DNA from: Collibacillus ludicampi
GTDB taxonomy: Bacteria > Bacillota > Bacilli > Tumebacillales > BOQE01
Assembly: GCF_023705585.1 (NCBI RefSeq)
Contig: NZ_BOQE01000001.1
Location: 1,825,001-1,889,000, forward strand
Direction of reading: 5' to 3'
Length of the DNA: 64,000 bases
Part shown: one piece after another, positions 1 to 8,771 of the stretch
Numbering within the stretch: the first letter of the stretch is position 1
How the letters are laid out: each line of letters starts with the position of its first letter
Translations under genes and position numbers: made by a program
The notes under the pieces: generated by a model
Database searches by the model: none
What the model was told of the DNA's origin: nothing
The model's input: the letters and a program-made list of their open reading frames with translations, nothing else

Positions 1-314
1 ATTCCACCGCACAGGTCGCCGTACAGATCGCCGTACTGGTCGCCGCACCACAAGTTGGGCCCGCACGAAAGATCCCCGTAGACGAGATATTGTAACTATT
101 CTTTTCAGACGGAACCCCATCACGGGGCGACGCAGAATTATTAGAGTTCGCATTATTGGTAATGCACGACCCTGTTTGAGATTTTTAGTTGTTGGCGCTC
201 TTGTTAATCCGGCAGTTAGATGTCTTTTGGCCAATGGTTTTGTTATTGTCAGGTCAGTTGATAACGTCATAGTTCTGCGCCGGAGATAGAGTGCAGCGTT
301 TTCGTTGCACTTTT
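1..314. other. Left edge, no complete gene
   Basis: No complete gene is visible. Bases 16-51 are three 12-bp tandem units (TCGCCGTACAGA and two variants). On the minus strand they read as repeated Tyr-Gly-Asp-Leu, with a further YGDL at about 75-86, but that frame has a stop near 100 and no credible start. It could be the debris or start of a low-complexity protein that continues left of the window. A small hairpin (AGTGCA...TGCACT) lies at about 291-312. Confidence 0.3.
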
Positions 315-341
315 GCCACCAATTAGGTGGCTCTTTTTTTC
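315..341 (+). terminator. Rho-independent terminator
   Basis: GCCACC-AATTA-GGTGGC stem followed by CTTTTTTT. It would end transcription coming from the left edge; no upstream gene can be assigned. Confidence 0.7.
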
Positions 342-373
342 CTGAAAACACAGTGATACATCCACCCAAGCAT

Positions 374-722
374 TAGTTTTAAGATAGCCACCCATGCCGC
401 AAACGGCGCCATCAGAGGATGAAAAGTTTCTTGTGAGGGAAGAAGTATAAGGCTATCTCAAGAAACAGAGTGGCTTTTGGGTGGGTTGTATCGCTTTGCG
501 GAGCAGAGGTGAGTGGAAGGTCGTTCCGCTTCCTTTCGGATGTTAAGGCATATGCTTTGCGCGTAATAGCGACTTTGGAGGTCGTCTCGCAACATATGAT
601 TATGATTCCATGCGAGACGGCCTCCACGGAGCATGAGTGCAAAGCATATGCCTCAAAGACGACCTTCATCGAACCCAAGCGCAAAGCGATACACCCACTC
701 AAGCACTAGTTTTCAAGGTAGC
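374..722 (+). repeat. Nested palindromic element, copy 1 (full form)
   Basis: Largest copy of a dispersed element found five times in the window. In order: GCCGCAAACGGC mini-hairpin (395-406); GTTTCTTG/CAAGAAAC hairpin (about 427-466); outer stem A (478-500 with 680-701, TATCGCTTTGCG core); stem GAAGGTCGT/ACGACCTTC (516-524 with 659-667); stem B GGCATATGCTTTGC (547-560 with 639-652); inner stem C GGAGGTCGTCTCGCA-like (577-591 with 611-625). The whole is bounded by near-direct repeats of the form TAGTTTTCAAGRTAGC (374-389 and about 707-722). A further right-end fragment lies just upstream (about 352-373), suggesting a tandem remnant. It matches no family I can name. Confidence 0.85.
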
Positions 723-876
723 GATTACAAATGAACCGGCAAGACCTTACCTTTTTAAATCATGGTAAGAAATATGCAAGCTTCTTAAAACCTTTCATGC
801 ACGATCATTCGGACACCCATGGTGTTTCAACATTTCTTGTGGCAAGATAAAACATATAGTGACCAAGAGGTGGCAT

Positions 877-1494
877 ATGAACGAATTATGGCTGAAAAAG
901 TGGCGAACCGTGCGTAAAGAACTGACCCGACTCCTTCATGAGTTCAACGAAGTGAACCAAGAAGATACACCTGTCCTTTACGAAGAAGTTCTAAGCATGA
1001 AAGAGCAAATCGAAAGACTCCACATAGAAATTACACGGAAATATGCGCAACAATGGTGGAGCCAAATCCCGACCGAAGATATTCGACGGTTGCGTGTACT
1101 GCTTATCGGCCGTCCGATCTCTCCGTCAGTCATCCATAGAAGGCCTGACCTTAGCTATCTCATGCTCTTGCTTGATCTGGAAGATCCTAATGTCATACGT
1201 ATATGGGCGGAGATGACCGAAGAAAAAAGAAAGAAAACATTAGACGATCTAGCTTTGCTCACGAAACTTTCAGATGAAGAAAGCCAAACAGAAAACAGTT
1301 GGCAAAAACAAGAGGAAGTGGACACGCTGGCATATGCGGTATTAGGGCTCACGTCTTCCGCCACATGGCAAGAAATTCGTCAAGCGTATCGAGACGCCGT
1401 TCGCCGTGTTCATCCCGATGCGGGCGGTGACCCTGCTCGCTTTCGTCATATTCAACTGGCCTATGAACATCTCACGAAAATAAGAAAGCCCTAA
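877..1494 (+). CDS. J-domain (DnaJ-like) protein
   Basis: About 205 residues. The N-terminal two thirds is charged and helical with no domain I recognise; the C-terminal 60 residues form a J-domain with the HPD signature in VHPDAGGDPARFRHIQLAYEHL. It should bind and stimulate an Hsp70 (DnaK), with the N-terminal part giving the specificity. The order is unusual, since the J-domain is normally N-terminal. I prefer the ATG at 877 because AGAGGTGG sits just upstream; an in-frame GTG at 859 has no good Shine-Dalgarno. The 3' end overlaps a small convergent gene by four bases. No partner gene is nearby. Confidence 0.8.
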   Translation: MNELWLKKWRTVRKELTRLLHEFNEVNQEDTPVLYEEVLSMKEQIERLHIEITRKYAQQWWSQIPTEDIRRLRVLLIGRPISPSVIHRRPDLSYLMLLLDLEDPNVIRIWAEMTEEKRKKTLDDLALLTKLSDEESQTENSWQKQEEVDTLAYAVLGLTSSATWQEIRQAYRDAVRRVHPDAGGDPARFRHIQLAYEHLTKIRKP

Positions 1495-1583
1495 CATGAA
1501 CTTTTGTATCGCTCAAATAAATGATTGACATATTGACGTAAATCCAGAGTATGATCATGAATGAACTGTTCAATGATCTGCAT
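1491..1583 (-). CDS. Small protein, 30 residues, unknown function
   Basis: Too short for routine gene calling, but it has an excellent Shine-Dalgarno (AAGGAGG, 7 bases before ATG) and an uninterrupted 30-codon frame starting MQIIEQFIHDHTLDLRQYVN and ending in Ser-Ser-Cys. The peptide is polar and probably helical, with no signal or membrane segment. It converges with the J-domain gene and overlaps its stop codon. I do not recognise a family. Upstream (1584-1846) I see no other gene. Confidence 0.5.
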   Translation of the reverse strand: MQIIEQFIHDHTLDLRQYVNHLFERYKSSC

Positions 1584-1846
1584 AGCGAGTCCTCCTTATG
1601 ATTTGGATACTTGCAGTATGAACATAAATCTAGTATTTTAAACTTCTGTTTGATAGAATTGCGGTTAACTTTGTACGAATAGCGGTTGAATGATGGATCG
1701 AAATGAAGGTATACTATGTAAGTCAAGTCCTTCCAATCATCAACTGAGAATTTCGAAAAGCAGGTGGATTCGGTATGAACACACATGCGTTCATCCGTTC
1801 AGGGATTCATTTTTTAAAATTAGAACATCTTATCGAACCGTAAAAA

Positions 1847-1874
1847 CTTCGACATGAGTCGGAGATTTTTTTTT
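1847..1874 (+). terminator. Terminator or attenuator upstream of the cation transporter
   Basis: CTTCGAC-ATGA-GTCGGAG stem (one G-T pair) followed by nine T residues, about 50 bases before the CDF gene. No plus-strand gene ends just upstream, so it may be a leader attenuator; it could also simply end read-through from the J-domain gene. Confidence 0.55.
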
Positions 1875-1921
1875 CCTCAGGGAAAGATGTATAGGGAAGG
1901 GCCATTGAGAGGAGGGTGCCC

Positions 1922-2833
1922 ATGCGTGAAAGAGTAAGCAAAATCGCCGGGTGGGTCAGCGTAGCCAGTAATTTATTGCTCACGATGCTGAAACTCGTCA
2001 TCGGTTTTTTCTTAGGAAGCCAGGTCTTAATTGCAGATGGTGTCCACTCAGCGGCAGATGTTGTTGCATCTGTAGCTGCGCTTGGAGCAATGACCATCTC
2101 GAATCGGCCGGCGGATAAGGAACATCCTTATGGACATGGAAAAGCGGAAGTGGTTGCATCCGGCATTGTTTCTGTCATTTTAGTCATCGCGGCCGTGGGA
2201 ATCGCCTATAAAGGGTTCGAGTCTTTGTTGGGGGAAGCGATCCCGCCCCATCTGATATCTTTATTTGCTGCCTTATTTTCACTGGTTGCCAAACAGATTT
2301 TATATGTGTATACGTACCGGCTCGGAAAAAAATATAACAGCCAGGCGTTGATAGCAACGGCAATCGATCATCAGGCGGATGTCTATGCGTCGTTAGCGGC
2401 AGTCATTGGAATCGCTGTTGCACTGGTCGGTCAAGCGACAGGAAACACGATTCTGTATTATGCCGATCCTGTCGCGGGGATTCTCGTCGCAGCACTCATA
2501 CTCAAATTGGCGTATCATATGGGGAGCAAATCGGTCGACACGTTGATGGAGAGAAATGTTCCACCAGAATTACTGGAGGATTTTGAGCGCATCATTTATT
2601 CGGTTCCGAAGGTAAGGCGCATCGATCGGTTGCGTGCGCGCGAGCACGGCCACTATATCCTCGTCGATGTGCGCGTCGGCGTACCTGGACAGCTCTCCAT
2701 ACAGGAAGGTCACGATGTAGCGAACCGTCTTAAAAAAGCGGTGATGGAGAAACATCCAAATGTACAGGAAGTCCTGGTACATATCAATCCGTGGTACGCG
2801 GAAGATGACTTCGCTAACAAGCGAACAAAATAG
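1922..2833 (+). CDS. Cation diffusion facilitator (CDF) transporter
   Basis: 303-residue inner-membrane protein. It should export divalent metal ions (Zn, Mn, Fe or Co class) in exchange for protons. Six membrane helices fill roughly residues 10-205, followed by a cytoplasmic C-terminal domain of about 90 residues. The metal-site signatures are visible: ADGVHSAADV in helix 2, HPYGHGKAE in the loop, and DHQADVYASL in helix 5. The start ATG at 1922 follows GAGGAGGG; the in-frame GTG at 1916 lies inside that Shine-Dalgarno. It resembles B. subtilis YdfM/MneP-type proteins. Metal specificity cannot be read from sequence. Its last 20 bases overlap the convergent HAD gene. Confidence 0.9.
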   Translation: MRERVSKIAGWVSVASNLLLTMLKLVIGFFLGSQVLIADGVHSAADVVASVAALGAMTISNRPADKEHPYGHGKAEVVASGIVSVILVIAAVGIAYKGFESLLGEAIPPHLISLFAALFSLVAKQILYVYTYRLGKKYNSQALIATAIDHQADVYASLAAVIGIAVALVGQATGNTILYYADPVAGILVAALILKLAYHMGSKSVDTLMERNVPPELLEDFERIIYSVPKVRRIDRLRAREHGHYILVDVRVGVPGQLSIQEGHDVANRLKKAVMEKHPNVQEVLVHINPWYAEDDFANKRTK

Positions 2834-3455
2834 AAAGTAATTCAGACAAGTGCTCGATTCTGCCCAAGGGATGAAGATCATATCTTTCAATGACATGAGA
2901 AGGCATACGAAAAGCGATAAACGGACAGCCGGCATATTTTGCTGCCATACCGTCAGGCCAGCCGTCCCCAACCATGAGTATATCAGCGGGTGGAAGTGCC
3001 CATCGTTTGCAGAGAGTGAGCAGACCATCCGGTTCCGGTTTCATTTTCTTTACATCATCACGAGTCAGCACAATCGAAAAAAATTCGCGCAAGCCGAAGC
3101 GCGTGAGAGCTTCCTGGGTGGATGTCCGAGAATTGTTCGTGAGAACCGCCAGGGAGAATCCGCGTTTTTTTAATTCTTGCAATGTATCATGCGTTTCGTC
3201 GGCGATCGTTGCCTCACGCAAAGCAGCCTGCTCGTGTGACGTTGCGATCGCTTCCAGCGCTTGCAGATGGTTCGTTCGGTTGACCGCGTCATAGTGTGAA
3301 GCGATGCGCATGAGTTCTGCCGCAACGAGTTCTTCAGACAGAACCCCTTTATCCATGAAACGACACAGATAGGCGTACATTTCTTTGCGCATCCTGATCA
3401 GATCGAGTGTGGAAAAGAGCAATGTATGATCCAAATCAAAAACGATCGCCTGCAT
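2814..3455 (-). CDS. HAD-superfamily phosphatase
   Basis: 213 residues. Motif I is FDLDHTLL (nucleophile Asp in DxDxT), motif II is LTNN, motif III the Lys of KMKPEP and motif IV VGDGWPDGMAA. The cap is a small helical C1 type inserted after motif I, as in phosphoglycolate phosphatase or pyrophosphatase PpaX-like enzymes. Substrate unknown. The gene is transcribed towards the CDF gene and overlaps its end by 20 bases; the next gene upstream on the same strand lies 15 bases away, so the two probably form an operon. Confidence 0.85.
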   Translation of the reverse strand: MQAIVFDLDHTLLFSTLDLIRMRKEMYAYLCRFMDKGVLSEELVAAELMRIASHYDAVNRTNHLQALEAIATSHEQAALREATIADETHDTLQELKKRGFSLAVLTNNSRTSTQEALTRFGLREFFSIVLTRDDVKKMKPEPDGLLTLCKRWALPPADILMVGDGWPDGMAAKYAGCPFIAFRMPSHVIERYDLHPLGRIEHLSELLSILFAC

Positions 3456-3470
3456 ACCGTTCTCCTTTAC

Positions 3471-3743
3471 TTAAACACATTGTGAAAACCAGTCGGCCGC
3501 TTGATCCGAAAGAAATCCAGTAAATTGATCCGACTGCAACTGGGTGACAAAAAAATAGTCGTCACTTTCCAATGTTTCTTCGAGTAGATTATACCATTGT
3601 TCCATAGAGAGACGTGATGAGACGACAAAAGCGGAATCGGTGATTTTACAGGAATCTTCTGCGTGAGTTTCGATCAAGTTGCATAGTCGATTTTCATGTT
3701 CCTGACTTTTGTTTCTGAGATCGTAAAGAATCAAATGCAGCAA
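3471..3743 (-). CDS. Small protein with a Cas2-like (SinR-family-like) pattern
   Basis: About 90 residues. The start is unclear: the TTG at 3743 has GGGAGGG six bases away, while an ATG two codons upstream abuts that sequence. The protein begins LHLILYDLRN, continues with a region around SAFVVSS, and ends GFLSDQAADWF. The beta-alpha-beta rhythm, the LILYDLRN first strand and the late YFFVTQL strand resemble the stand-alone Cas2/VapD-fold proteins often annotated SinR family, which are not adaptation nucleases. This is inference from pattern only. It precedes the HAD gene on the same strand. Confidence 0.45.
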   Translation of the reverse strand: MLHLILYDLRNKSQEHENRLCNLIETHAEDSCKITDSAFVVSSRLSMEQWYNLLEETLESDDYFFVTQLQSDQFTGFLSDQAADWFSQCV

Positions 3744-3904
3744 GTCCATCCCTCCCATTACGAGTATATGCCGGAATCTATCATTTATAATCGGTACATA
3801 CAGATGATACATTGAATTCGAAGAGACTTAAGCGGCAAAGCGCCTGTACATATTTTCGGACAGGATGAAATACACATGTTATCAGGAATATGGAGGGACA
3901 TACC

Positions 3905-5449
3905 GTGTTTATTGTTACAAGCCAGGAAATGAAGAGTATTGACGCGTTTACGATCGAGAGTTTAGGTCTTCCCGCCAGAGTCTTGATGGAGAATGCCGGG
4001 TATGCTGTGGCACGTGTGATCGAATCCCGGTATCCGAAAGGTACGCGCGTTCTCATCCTTGCCGGGAAAGGTAACAATGGAGGGGATGGACTTGTTGCTG
4101 CACGACATCTCGCGGATGCAGGCTACCCGGTTCACGTGATCCTGGCCGTTGCTGCGGCCTCCTTGTCTGGTGAAGCGGCGTTTCAGTATGAACGTATCCA
4201 GCGTTTTGGTATCTCGTCGAGCATGTATGATCCGTTCACGTTTCACCGAGAGTTGAGCCGTTCGGAATTGATTGTCGATGCGCTGCTGGGGACTGGAACG
4301 AAGGGAAGCCCTCGCCATCCATATGACGAGATGATCGTAGCCGCGAATGAATCCCGAAAACCGATCGTCGCTGTCGATATCCCGAGCGGTCTCGATGCGG
4401 ATAACGGTCACGTATCTCAACCATGTATTCGTGCAACCTGTACCGTATCTCTGGCATTCCTGAAGAGAGGGCTTGTCAGTCAACCAGGGGCTGAATATGC
4501 GGGTGAATGCGTGGTGGAGCGGATTGGGATTCCACATTGGGCGGCTGAGCGGCATGGTGTGAAAACTCGTTTGCTCACCGAGATGGAAATCGCCGGATTG
4601 ATGCGGCCACGCCATCCTTCCGGACATAAGGGCACATACGGTCATGTGATGCTCGTCGGCTCATGTCGACGAATGGTCGGTGCAGGATTGTTGGCCGCAC
4701 ATGCAGCCGTACGTACAGGTGCCGGGCTTGTCACACTCGGAGTACCCGCATCGGCTCTGCCGGCAGCAGCAGGAAGAGTGCTGGAGGTGATGTTGACGCC
4801 GCTTCCCGATAACGGGACAGGAGAGTATTACGCGGATATGGCGGAAGAGATTTTACTCGCAGCGGAAGACAAAGATGTTCTTGCCGTGGGACCCGGCCTC
4901 GGTCGTTTCGCAGGCGGAGAGACATTCCTTCGCAAGATCATACGAGAATGGCCGAAGCCACTAATACTGGATGCAGATGCGCTATACCTGCTTGCACAAG
5001 ATGTGACGATGTTACGTGAACGTACAGATCCTACCATTCTCACTCCGCATCCTGGCGAAATGGCGCGTCTTCTTGGTTGCTCGATCGCAGATGTGCAAAT
5101 GGCGAGAATCGATCATGCTAGGACATTCGCTACGACATACCAAGTGACTCTCGTTCTCAAAGGAAATTATACGGTCATTGCCCATAAAACAGGGGATGTC
5201 GCGATCAATCCAACAGGAAATCCGGGAATGGCAACGGGAGGAACCGGTGATGTGTTAACGGGGATGATTGCATCCCTCGTCGCTCAAGGCTATGATCCGT
5301 ATGAAGCCTCGTGTCTCGCCGTTTATTTGCACGGAGCAACAGGGGATCGTCTTGCTGAGAAAATCGGCCAACAGGCTTTGGCTGCGGGTGATCTCATTGA
5401 GGAAATCGGACCCACTTGGATAGAAATTGAACGTAAACGTCTCTTCTGA
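3905..5449 (+). CDS. nnrD: Bifunctional NAD(P)HX epimerase / ADP-dependent dehydratase
   Basis: 514 residues. It repairs hydrated NADH and NADPH: the N-terminal YjeF_N domain (about 1-210) epimerises R- and S-NAD(P)HX, and the C-terminal ribokinase-like domain (about 225-510) dehydrates S-NAD(P)HX using ADP. Visible motifs are GKGNNGGDGLVAARHL and DIPSGLDADNG in the first half, and KGTYGHVMLVGS, LTPHPGEMARLLG and NPTGNPGMATGGTGDVLTG in the second. The GTG at 3905 has GGAGGG seven bases upstream; an ATG at 3890 overlaps that Shine-Dalgarno. It leads the conserved Bacillales block with the YdcC-like lipoprotein and alr. Confidence 0.93.
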   Translation: MFIVTSQEMKSIDAFTIESLGLPARVLMENAGYAVARVIESRYPKGTRVLILAGKGNNGGDGLVAARHLADAGYPVHVILAVAAASLSGEAAFQYERIQRFGISSSMYDPFTFHRELSRSELIVDALLGTGTKGSPRHPYDEMIVAANESRKPIVAVDIPSGLDADNGHVSQPCIRATCTVSLAFLKRGLVSQPGAEYAGECVVERIGIPHWAAERHGVKTRLLTEMEIAGLMRPRHPSGHKGTYGHVMLVGSCRRMVGAGLLAAHAAVRTGAGLVTLGVPASALPAAAGRVLEVMLTPLPDNGTGEYYADMAEEILLAAEDKDVLAVGPGLGRFAGGETFLRKIIREWPKPLILDADALYLLAQDVTMLRERTDPTILTPHPGEMARLLGCSIADVQMARIDHARTFATTYQVTLVLKGNYTVIAHKTGDVAINPTGNPGMATGGTGDVLTGMIASLVAQGYDPYEASCLAVYLHGATGDRLAEKIGQQALAAGDLIEEIGPTWIEIERKRLF

Positions 5450-5527
5450 CAGCAAACGACACTTTCCCCGGGAAATAGACACGCGGGTATGTCCCTTCAT
5501 GTCGAACGCTGAAGGGAGAAGGAGACG

Positions 5528-6529
5528 ATGCGCAAATCCATCGCATGGATCGTATGGATCATTCTTATTATAGGTATGTTAGTAACGGGATGCGGGAACG
5601 TTACGCAAGAATCTGTGCTCAATGATTTGCAGTCCATCGAGAAAAATTTAAAAACATACAAAAGCAAAGCGATGATGACCGTTCAAACATCAGAGATTCC
5701 CCAGAAATACTATATTGAAACATGGTATCAATCGCCATCGTTATACCGTATCGCTCTCGGTGATGAGAAACGCGTGATCACCCAAGTGATCGTGAGGAAT
5801 AACGAGGGAATCTATGTGATTAACCCGCAATTAAAAAAATCCTTTCGTTTCAAAGGCGAATGGGCAGAAAATCAGGGGCATGTATACCTTTATCATGCGA
5901 TGATTCATCAGATTCTCGAAGCAAAAGAAAAAACATTTAAACAGGACGAAGGTACAGTTTCTTTTGATATACCGATCAAAGAAAATCCGCTGATCGTCCA
6001 TCAGAAAATCGTTTTGGCTGAGAGGAAGCTTGATCCGCGCCAAGTCTTGTTATTTGATAAGTCGGATAAAGCCATTGTAAATGTCACTTACGAAGAGTTT
6101 AAGACTGGGGTAAAATTCGCTGATGATGACTTTACACCCGAGAAAGTCATGGCGCTAGCCGATCCCAAAAATGCGCTTCCAGCGATGACCCACAAAAATG
6201 ATTTTGGGATCATAGAACCCGCTTACGTACCGAAAGGTTTTGAACGTCAAGACACGATTGAAAGTGACGCTTCCGTCTTATTACGTTATTCCGGTGACAA
6301 AGGTGCGTTTACGCTTAAGGAAACCCGTTCGTCTTCCCAAAATCAAACCCTTGTGGGCGGTAATCAACTCTTAGACCTTTTCGGTGCTCCAGCCATCGTC
6401 ACGGGGGCAGGAAATGCAAAGACGGTCTATTGGTCGAGAAACGGAGTCGAATTTGCACTCACCGGATCTCTGCCGGTACAAGAAATGATGAAAATAGCAG
6501 CTTCTACAATCGATGCAACAGGTAAATAA
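5528..6529 (+). CDS. YdcC-like lipoprotein (LolA-fold, sporulation-associated family)
   Basis: 333 residues. An N-terminal signal peptide ends in the lipobox LVTGC, so the mature protein is anchored outside the membrane by a lipidated Cys near residue 22. The body resembles the LolA/DUF4367-type beta-sheet proteins of Bacillales (B. subtilis YdcC), whose gene likewise lies between nnrD and alr. The exact role is not established; a link to sporulation or envelope lipid handling is from family context. Its Shine-Dalgarno is GAAGGAG before ATG 5528. Confidence 0.85.
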   Translation: MRKSIAWIVWIILIIGMLVTGCGNVTQESVLNDLQSIEKNLKTYKSKAMMTVQTSEIPQKYYIETWYQSPSLYRIALGDEKRVITQVIVRNNEGIYVINPQLKKSFRFKGEWAENQGHVYLYHAMIHQILEAKEKTFKQDEGTVSFDIPIKENPLIVHQKIVLAERKLDPRQVLLFDKSDKAIVNVTYEEFKTGVKFADDDFTPEKVMALADPKNALPAMTHKNDFGIIEPAYVPKGFERQDTIESDASVLLRYSGDKGAFTLKETRSSSQNQTLVGGNQLLDLFGAPAIVTGAGNAKTVYWSRNGVEFALTGSLPVQEMMKIAASTIDATGK

Positions 6530-6536
6530 CCCTGCG

Positions 6537-6560
6537 AAGGACGCGTGGCGTCCTTTTTTT
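6537..6560 (+). terminator. Terminator after the lipoprotein gene
   Basis: AAGGACGC-GTG-GCGTCCTT stem followed by TTTTT, 8 bases after the stop codon. It separates the lipoprotein gene from alr. Confidence 0.85.
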
Positions 6561-6630
6561 CTAGACCATTCGAGACAAGCTGTGGTAACGTGGGAGAAGA
6601 TGATGTTAAGACAGAAAAGAGGTTTTCATC

Positions 6631-7785
6631 ATGTTCATCAGGCCTACCTGGGCAGAAGTCGAACTGTCAGCAATCGCACACAATATCCGACAATTTCAGC
6701 GACACCTAGCAAAAAACGCGATCATCATGGCGGTCGTCAAAGCGAATGGATACGGGCATGGCGCATTTCCTGTCGCACGTACCGCTCTGGAGGCAGGGGC
6801 TCGTTATTTGGCCGTTGCAACGGCTGATGAAGCGATCGAACTGAGGGAAGAAGGTATCACAGCTCCGATCCTTATACTGGGTTTCACACCGCCGGATCGT
6901 GCAGCGGACATTGTACGGTACGAGCTCACACAAACGGTCTTTCAAACAGAGATGCTGGATGCCTTGGAAAGTGCCGCCAAGCAACAAAACAAACGCGTGC
7001 GCATTCATATCAAAGTGGATACGGGTATGGGCCGTATTGGTTTGCGAGATCTTTGTGAAATCATACCATTCGTGAAAAACGCTCATGAGAGGCCAAGCAT
7101 TTTTGTGGAAGGAATCTTTACACATTTGGCTACGGCCGATGAAGCGGATAAGCGTTACATGTGGGAGCAAGTGAACCGATGGAATGACATCGTGCATGCG
7201 ATCGAGGAGCAAGGGATCAAGATTCCTCTTAAACATGTAGCGAATAGCGCGGCGACGATCGATCATCCTGAACTTCATTTGGATATGGTACGCATCGGAA
7301 TTTCGATGTACGGTTACTATCCTTCTTCCGAAGTACACAAAGAACATGTACATTTGCGTCCGGCGCTTACTTTTAAAAGCCGAGTGATTCATGTGAAGAC
7401 CCTTCCTGGGGAACAATCTATTTCGTATGGGGCGACCTATAGGACAAAAAACGAGGAACGGATCGCCACGATTCCCGTGGGGTATGCGGACGGATATTCG
7501 CGCCTGTTGTCCAATCGCGGCTTTGTCTTAGTAGGGGGCAAACGTTGTCCGATCGTTGGTCGCGTTTGTATGGATCAACTGATGGTGAACGTTACCCATG
7601 TCCCGGATGTCAAGGTGGGCGATGAAGTGGTCCTTTACGGATCGCAAGGTCAAGAGCAGATTCACCTGGATGAAGTCGCATCGATCATCGGTACGATCTC
7701 CTATGAAATCGCGTGTGCGGTGGGCAGGAGAGTGCCGCGCGTATATTTGTGGAATGGACAAATCACGGAAGTGAAGAAATACTAG
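6631..7785 (+). CDS. alr: Alanine racemase
   Basis: 384 residues, the usual family length. It is PLP-dependent and interconverts L- and D-alanine for peptidoglycan. The PLP lysine lies in AVVKANGYGHG (Lys37) and the catalytic tyrosine probably in the ISYGATY segment; the C-terminal beta domain carries GRVCMDQLMV. The start ATG 6631 follows AAAGAGG. The gene comes before the ndoAI/ndoA pair, as in B. subtilis, but a promoter between them separates transcription. Confidence 0.96.
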   Translation: MFIRPTWAEVELSAIAHNIRQFQRHLAKNAIIMAVVKANGYGHGAFPVARTALEAGARYLAVATADEAIELREEGITAPILILGFTPPDRAADIVRYELTQTVFQTEMLDALESAAKQQNKRVRIHIKVDTGMGRIGLRDLCEIIPFVKNAHERPSIFVEGIFTHLATADEADKRYMWEQVNRWNDIVHAIEEQGIKIPLKHVANSAATIDHPELHLDMVRIGISMYGYYPSSEVHKEHVHLRPALTFKSRVIHVKTLPGEQSISYGATYRTKNEERIATIPVGYADGYSRLLSNRGFVLVGGKRCPIVGRVCMDQLMVNVTHVPDVKVGDEVVLYGSQGQEQIHLDEVASIIGTISYEIACAVGRRVPRVYLWNGQITEVKKY

Positions 7786-7884
7786 TAAAATGTTCCGAAA
7801 GGATTTCGCCGCTTCTTGCCGTAATAAGCAGAATCGGTGATTTTCCATGGTTTCTTAACCATGTGGTATGAAAGGCGTCAAGCT

Positions 7885-7914
7885 TTGACATACTTAGGGT
7901 ATGATGGGTATAAT
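7885..7914 (+). promoter_or_regulatory. Sigma-A-type promoter of ndoAI-ndoA
   Basis: TTGACA (7885-7890), 18-base spacer, TATAAT (7909-7914): consensus in both boxes. The start would fall near 7921, about 40 bases before the ndoAI start codon. Confidence 0.8.
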
Positions 7915-7959
7915 ACCGTTGGATATAAGTGAATAGGTTTGTTGTGGGGGTGCCTCGTA

Positions 7960-8232
7960 TTGTCCAGAACCAAACGCATCATGATTAGCATTCCAAACCA
8001 CTTGCTGCAGGAAGTCGATGGCATTGTTGAAAGGGAGAATTCCAATCGCAGTGAATTTATTCGCCAGGCGATGCGGCTTTACTTGTCTGAGCGCAAGAAG
8101 CGCTATATCCGTGAGTCTATGCAGAAGGGTTATATGGAAATGGCGAAAATCAATCTCAAGATAGCTTCTGAGGCGTTCTTGGCGGAGGAAGAGGCAGAAG
8201 GCACGGTAGGTCGTTTGGTAAGTGGGGTGTAA
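7960..8232 (+). CDS. ndoAI: Antitoxin EndoAI (ribbon-helix-helix, MazE role)
   Basis: 90 residues. An N-terminal CopG/Arc-type ribbon-helix-helix (TKRIMISIPNHLLQEVDGIV, then SEFIRQAMRLYL) should dimerise and bind the operon's own promoter; the acidic C-terminal tail should cover the EndoA active site. I choose the TTG at 7960, which follows GGGGGTGCC; codons further upstream lie inside or before that sequence. The family length (93 in B. subtilis) agrees. The toxin gene starts 3 bases later. Confidence 0.9.
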   Translation: MSRTKRIMISIPNHLLQEVDGIVERENSNRSEFIRQAMRLYLSERKKRYIRESMQKGYMEMAKINLKIASEAFLAEEEAEGTVGRLVSGV

Positions 8233-8235
8233 TCG

Positions 8236-8586
8236 GTGAATGTGAAGCGTGGGGATGTGTATTTCGCCGATTTGTCGCCCGTTGTTGGCTCAGAACAGGG
8301 TGGTTTTCGCCCCGTGCTTATCATACAGAATGATATTGGTAACCGGTTTAGCCCTACTGTCATTGTGGCTGCCATCACGGCTCAGATTCAAAAGGCGAAA
8401 CTCCCTACTCACGTTGAAATCGATGCGAAAACGTACGGCCTTGACCGCGACTCTGTGATTCTTTTAGAACAGATACGAACGATTGACAAACAACGTCTTA
8501 CTGATAAAATCACACATCTTGACGAAGAACTCATGGCAAAAGTGAACGAATCTCTCCAAATCAGCTTAGGACTTATTGAATTTTAG
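8236..8586 (+). CDS. ndoA: Endoribonuclease EndoA (MazF-type toxin)
   Basis: 116 residues, the full length of B. subtilis EndoA. It cleaves single-stranded mRNA at a short recognition sequence (UACAU in B. subtilis). Conserved MazF/PemK features include [39 protein letters not shown] and the basic [21 protein letters not shown] segment that contacts RNA. Starts with GTG. It is co-transcribed with and inhibited by the preceding antitoxin. Confidence 0.95.
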   Translation: MNVKRGDVYFADLSPVVGSEQGGFRPVLIIQNDIGNRFSPTVIVAAITAQIQKAKLPTHVEIDAKTYGLDRDSVILLEQIRTIDKQRLTDKITHLDEELMAKVNESLQISLGLIEF

Positions 8587-8771
8587 GTGAGCACCGCAAA
8601 GCGCGATGCTCTTATTCATTTTTGCGTTCCGTACGTTCTGTGAATGGTTGGCCACAGGGTGACACGCAAATCATTACAGGATGTCCCGCTCTCTCACATG
8701 CTTTCCCTCACATCGCCCCACGCCGGATCGGGTACACTACATCCGTACATGAGCAGAAAGGGTGTGAGCAT

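Noticed and set aside
412-709. Open frames on both strands inside the first palindromic element
   Set aside because: They arise from the repeated arms (AYALHS, KAYA motifs appear on both strands) and have no ribosome site; the palindrome explains them.
3471-3743. Reading the Cas2-like protein as the missing CRISPR adaptation Cas2
   Set aside because: It has no cas1 beside it, is far from the arrays, and fits stand-alone Cas2-fold proteins better.
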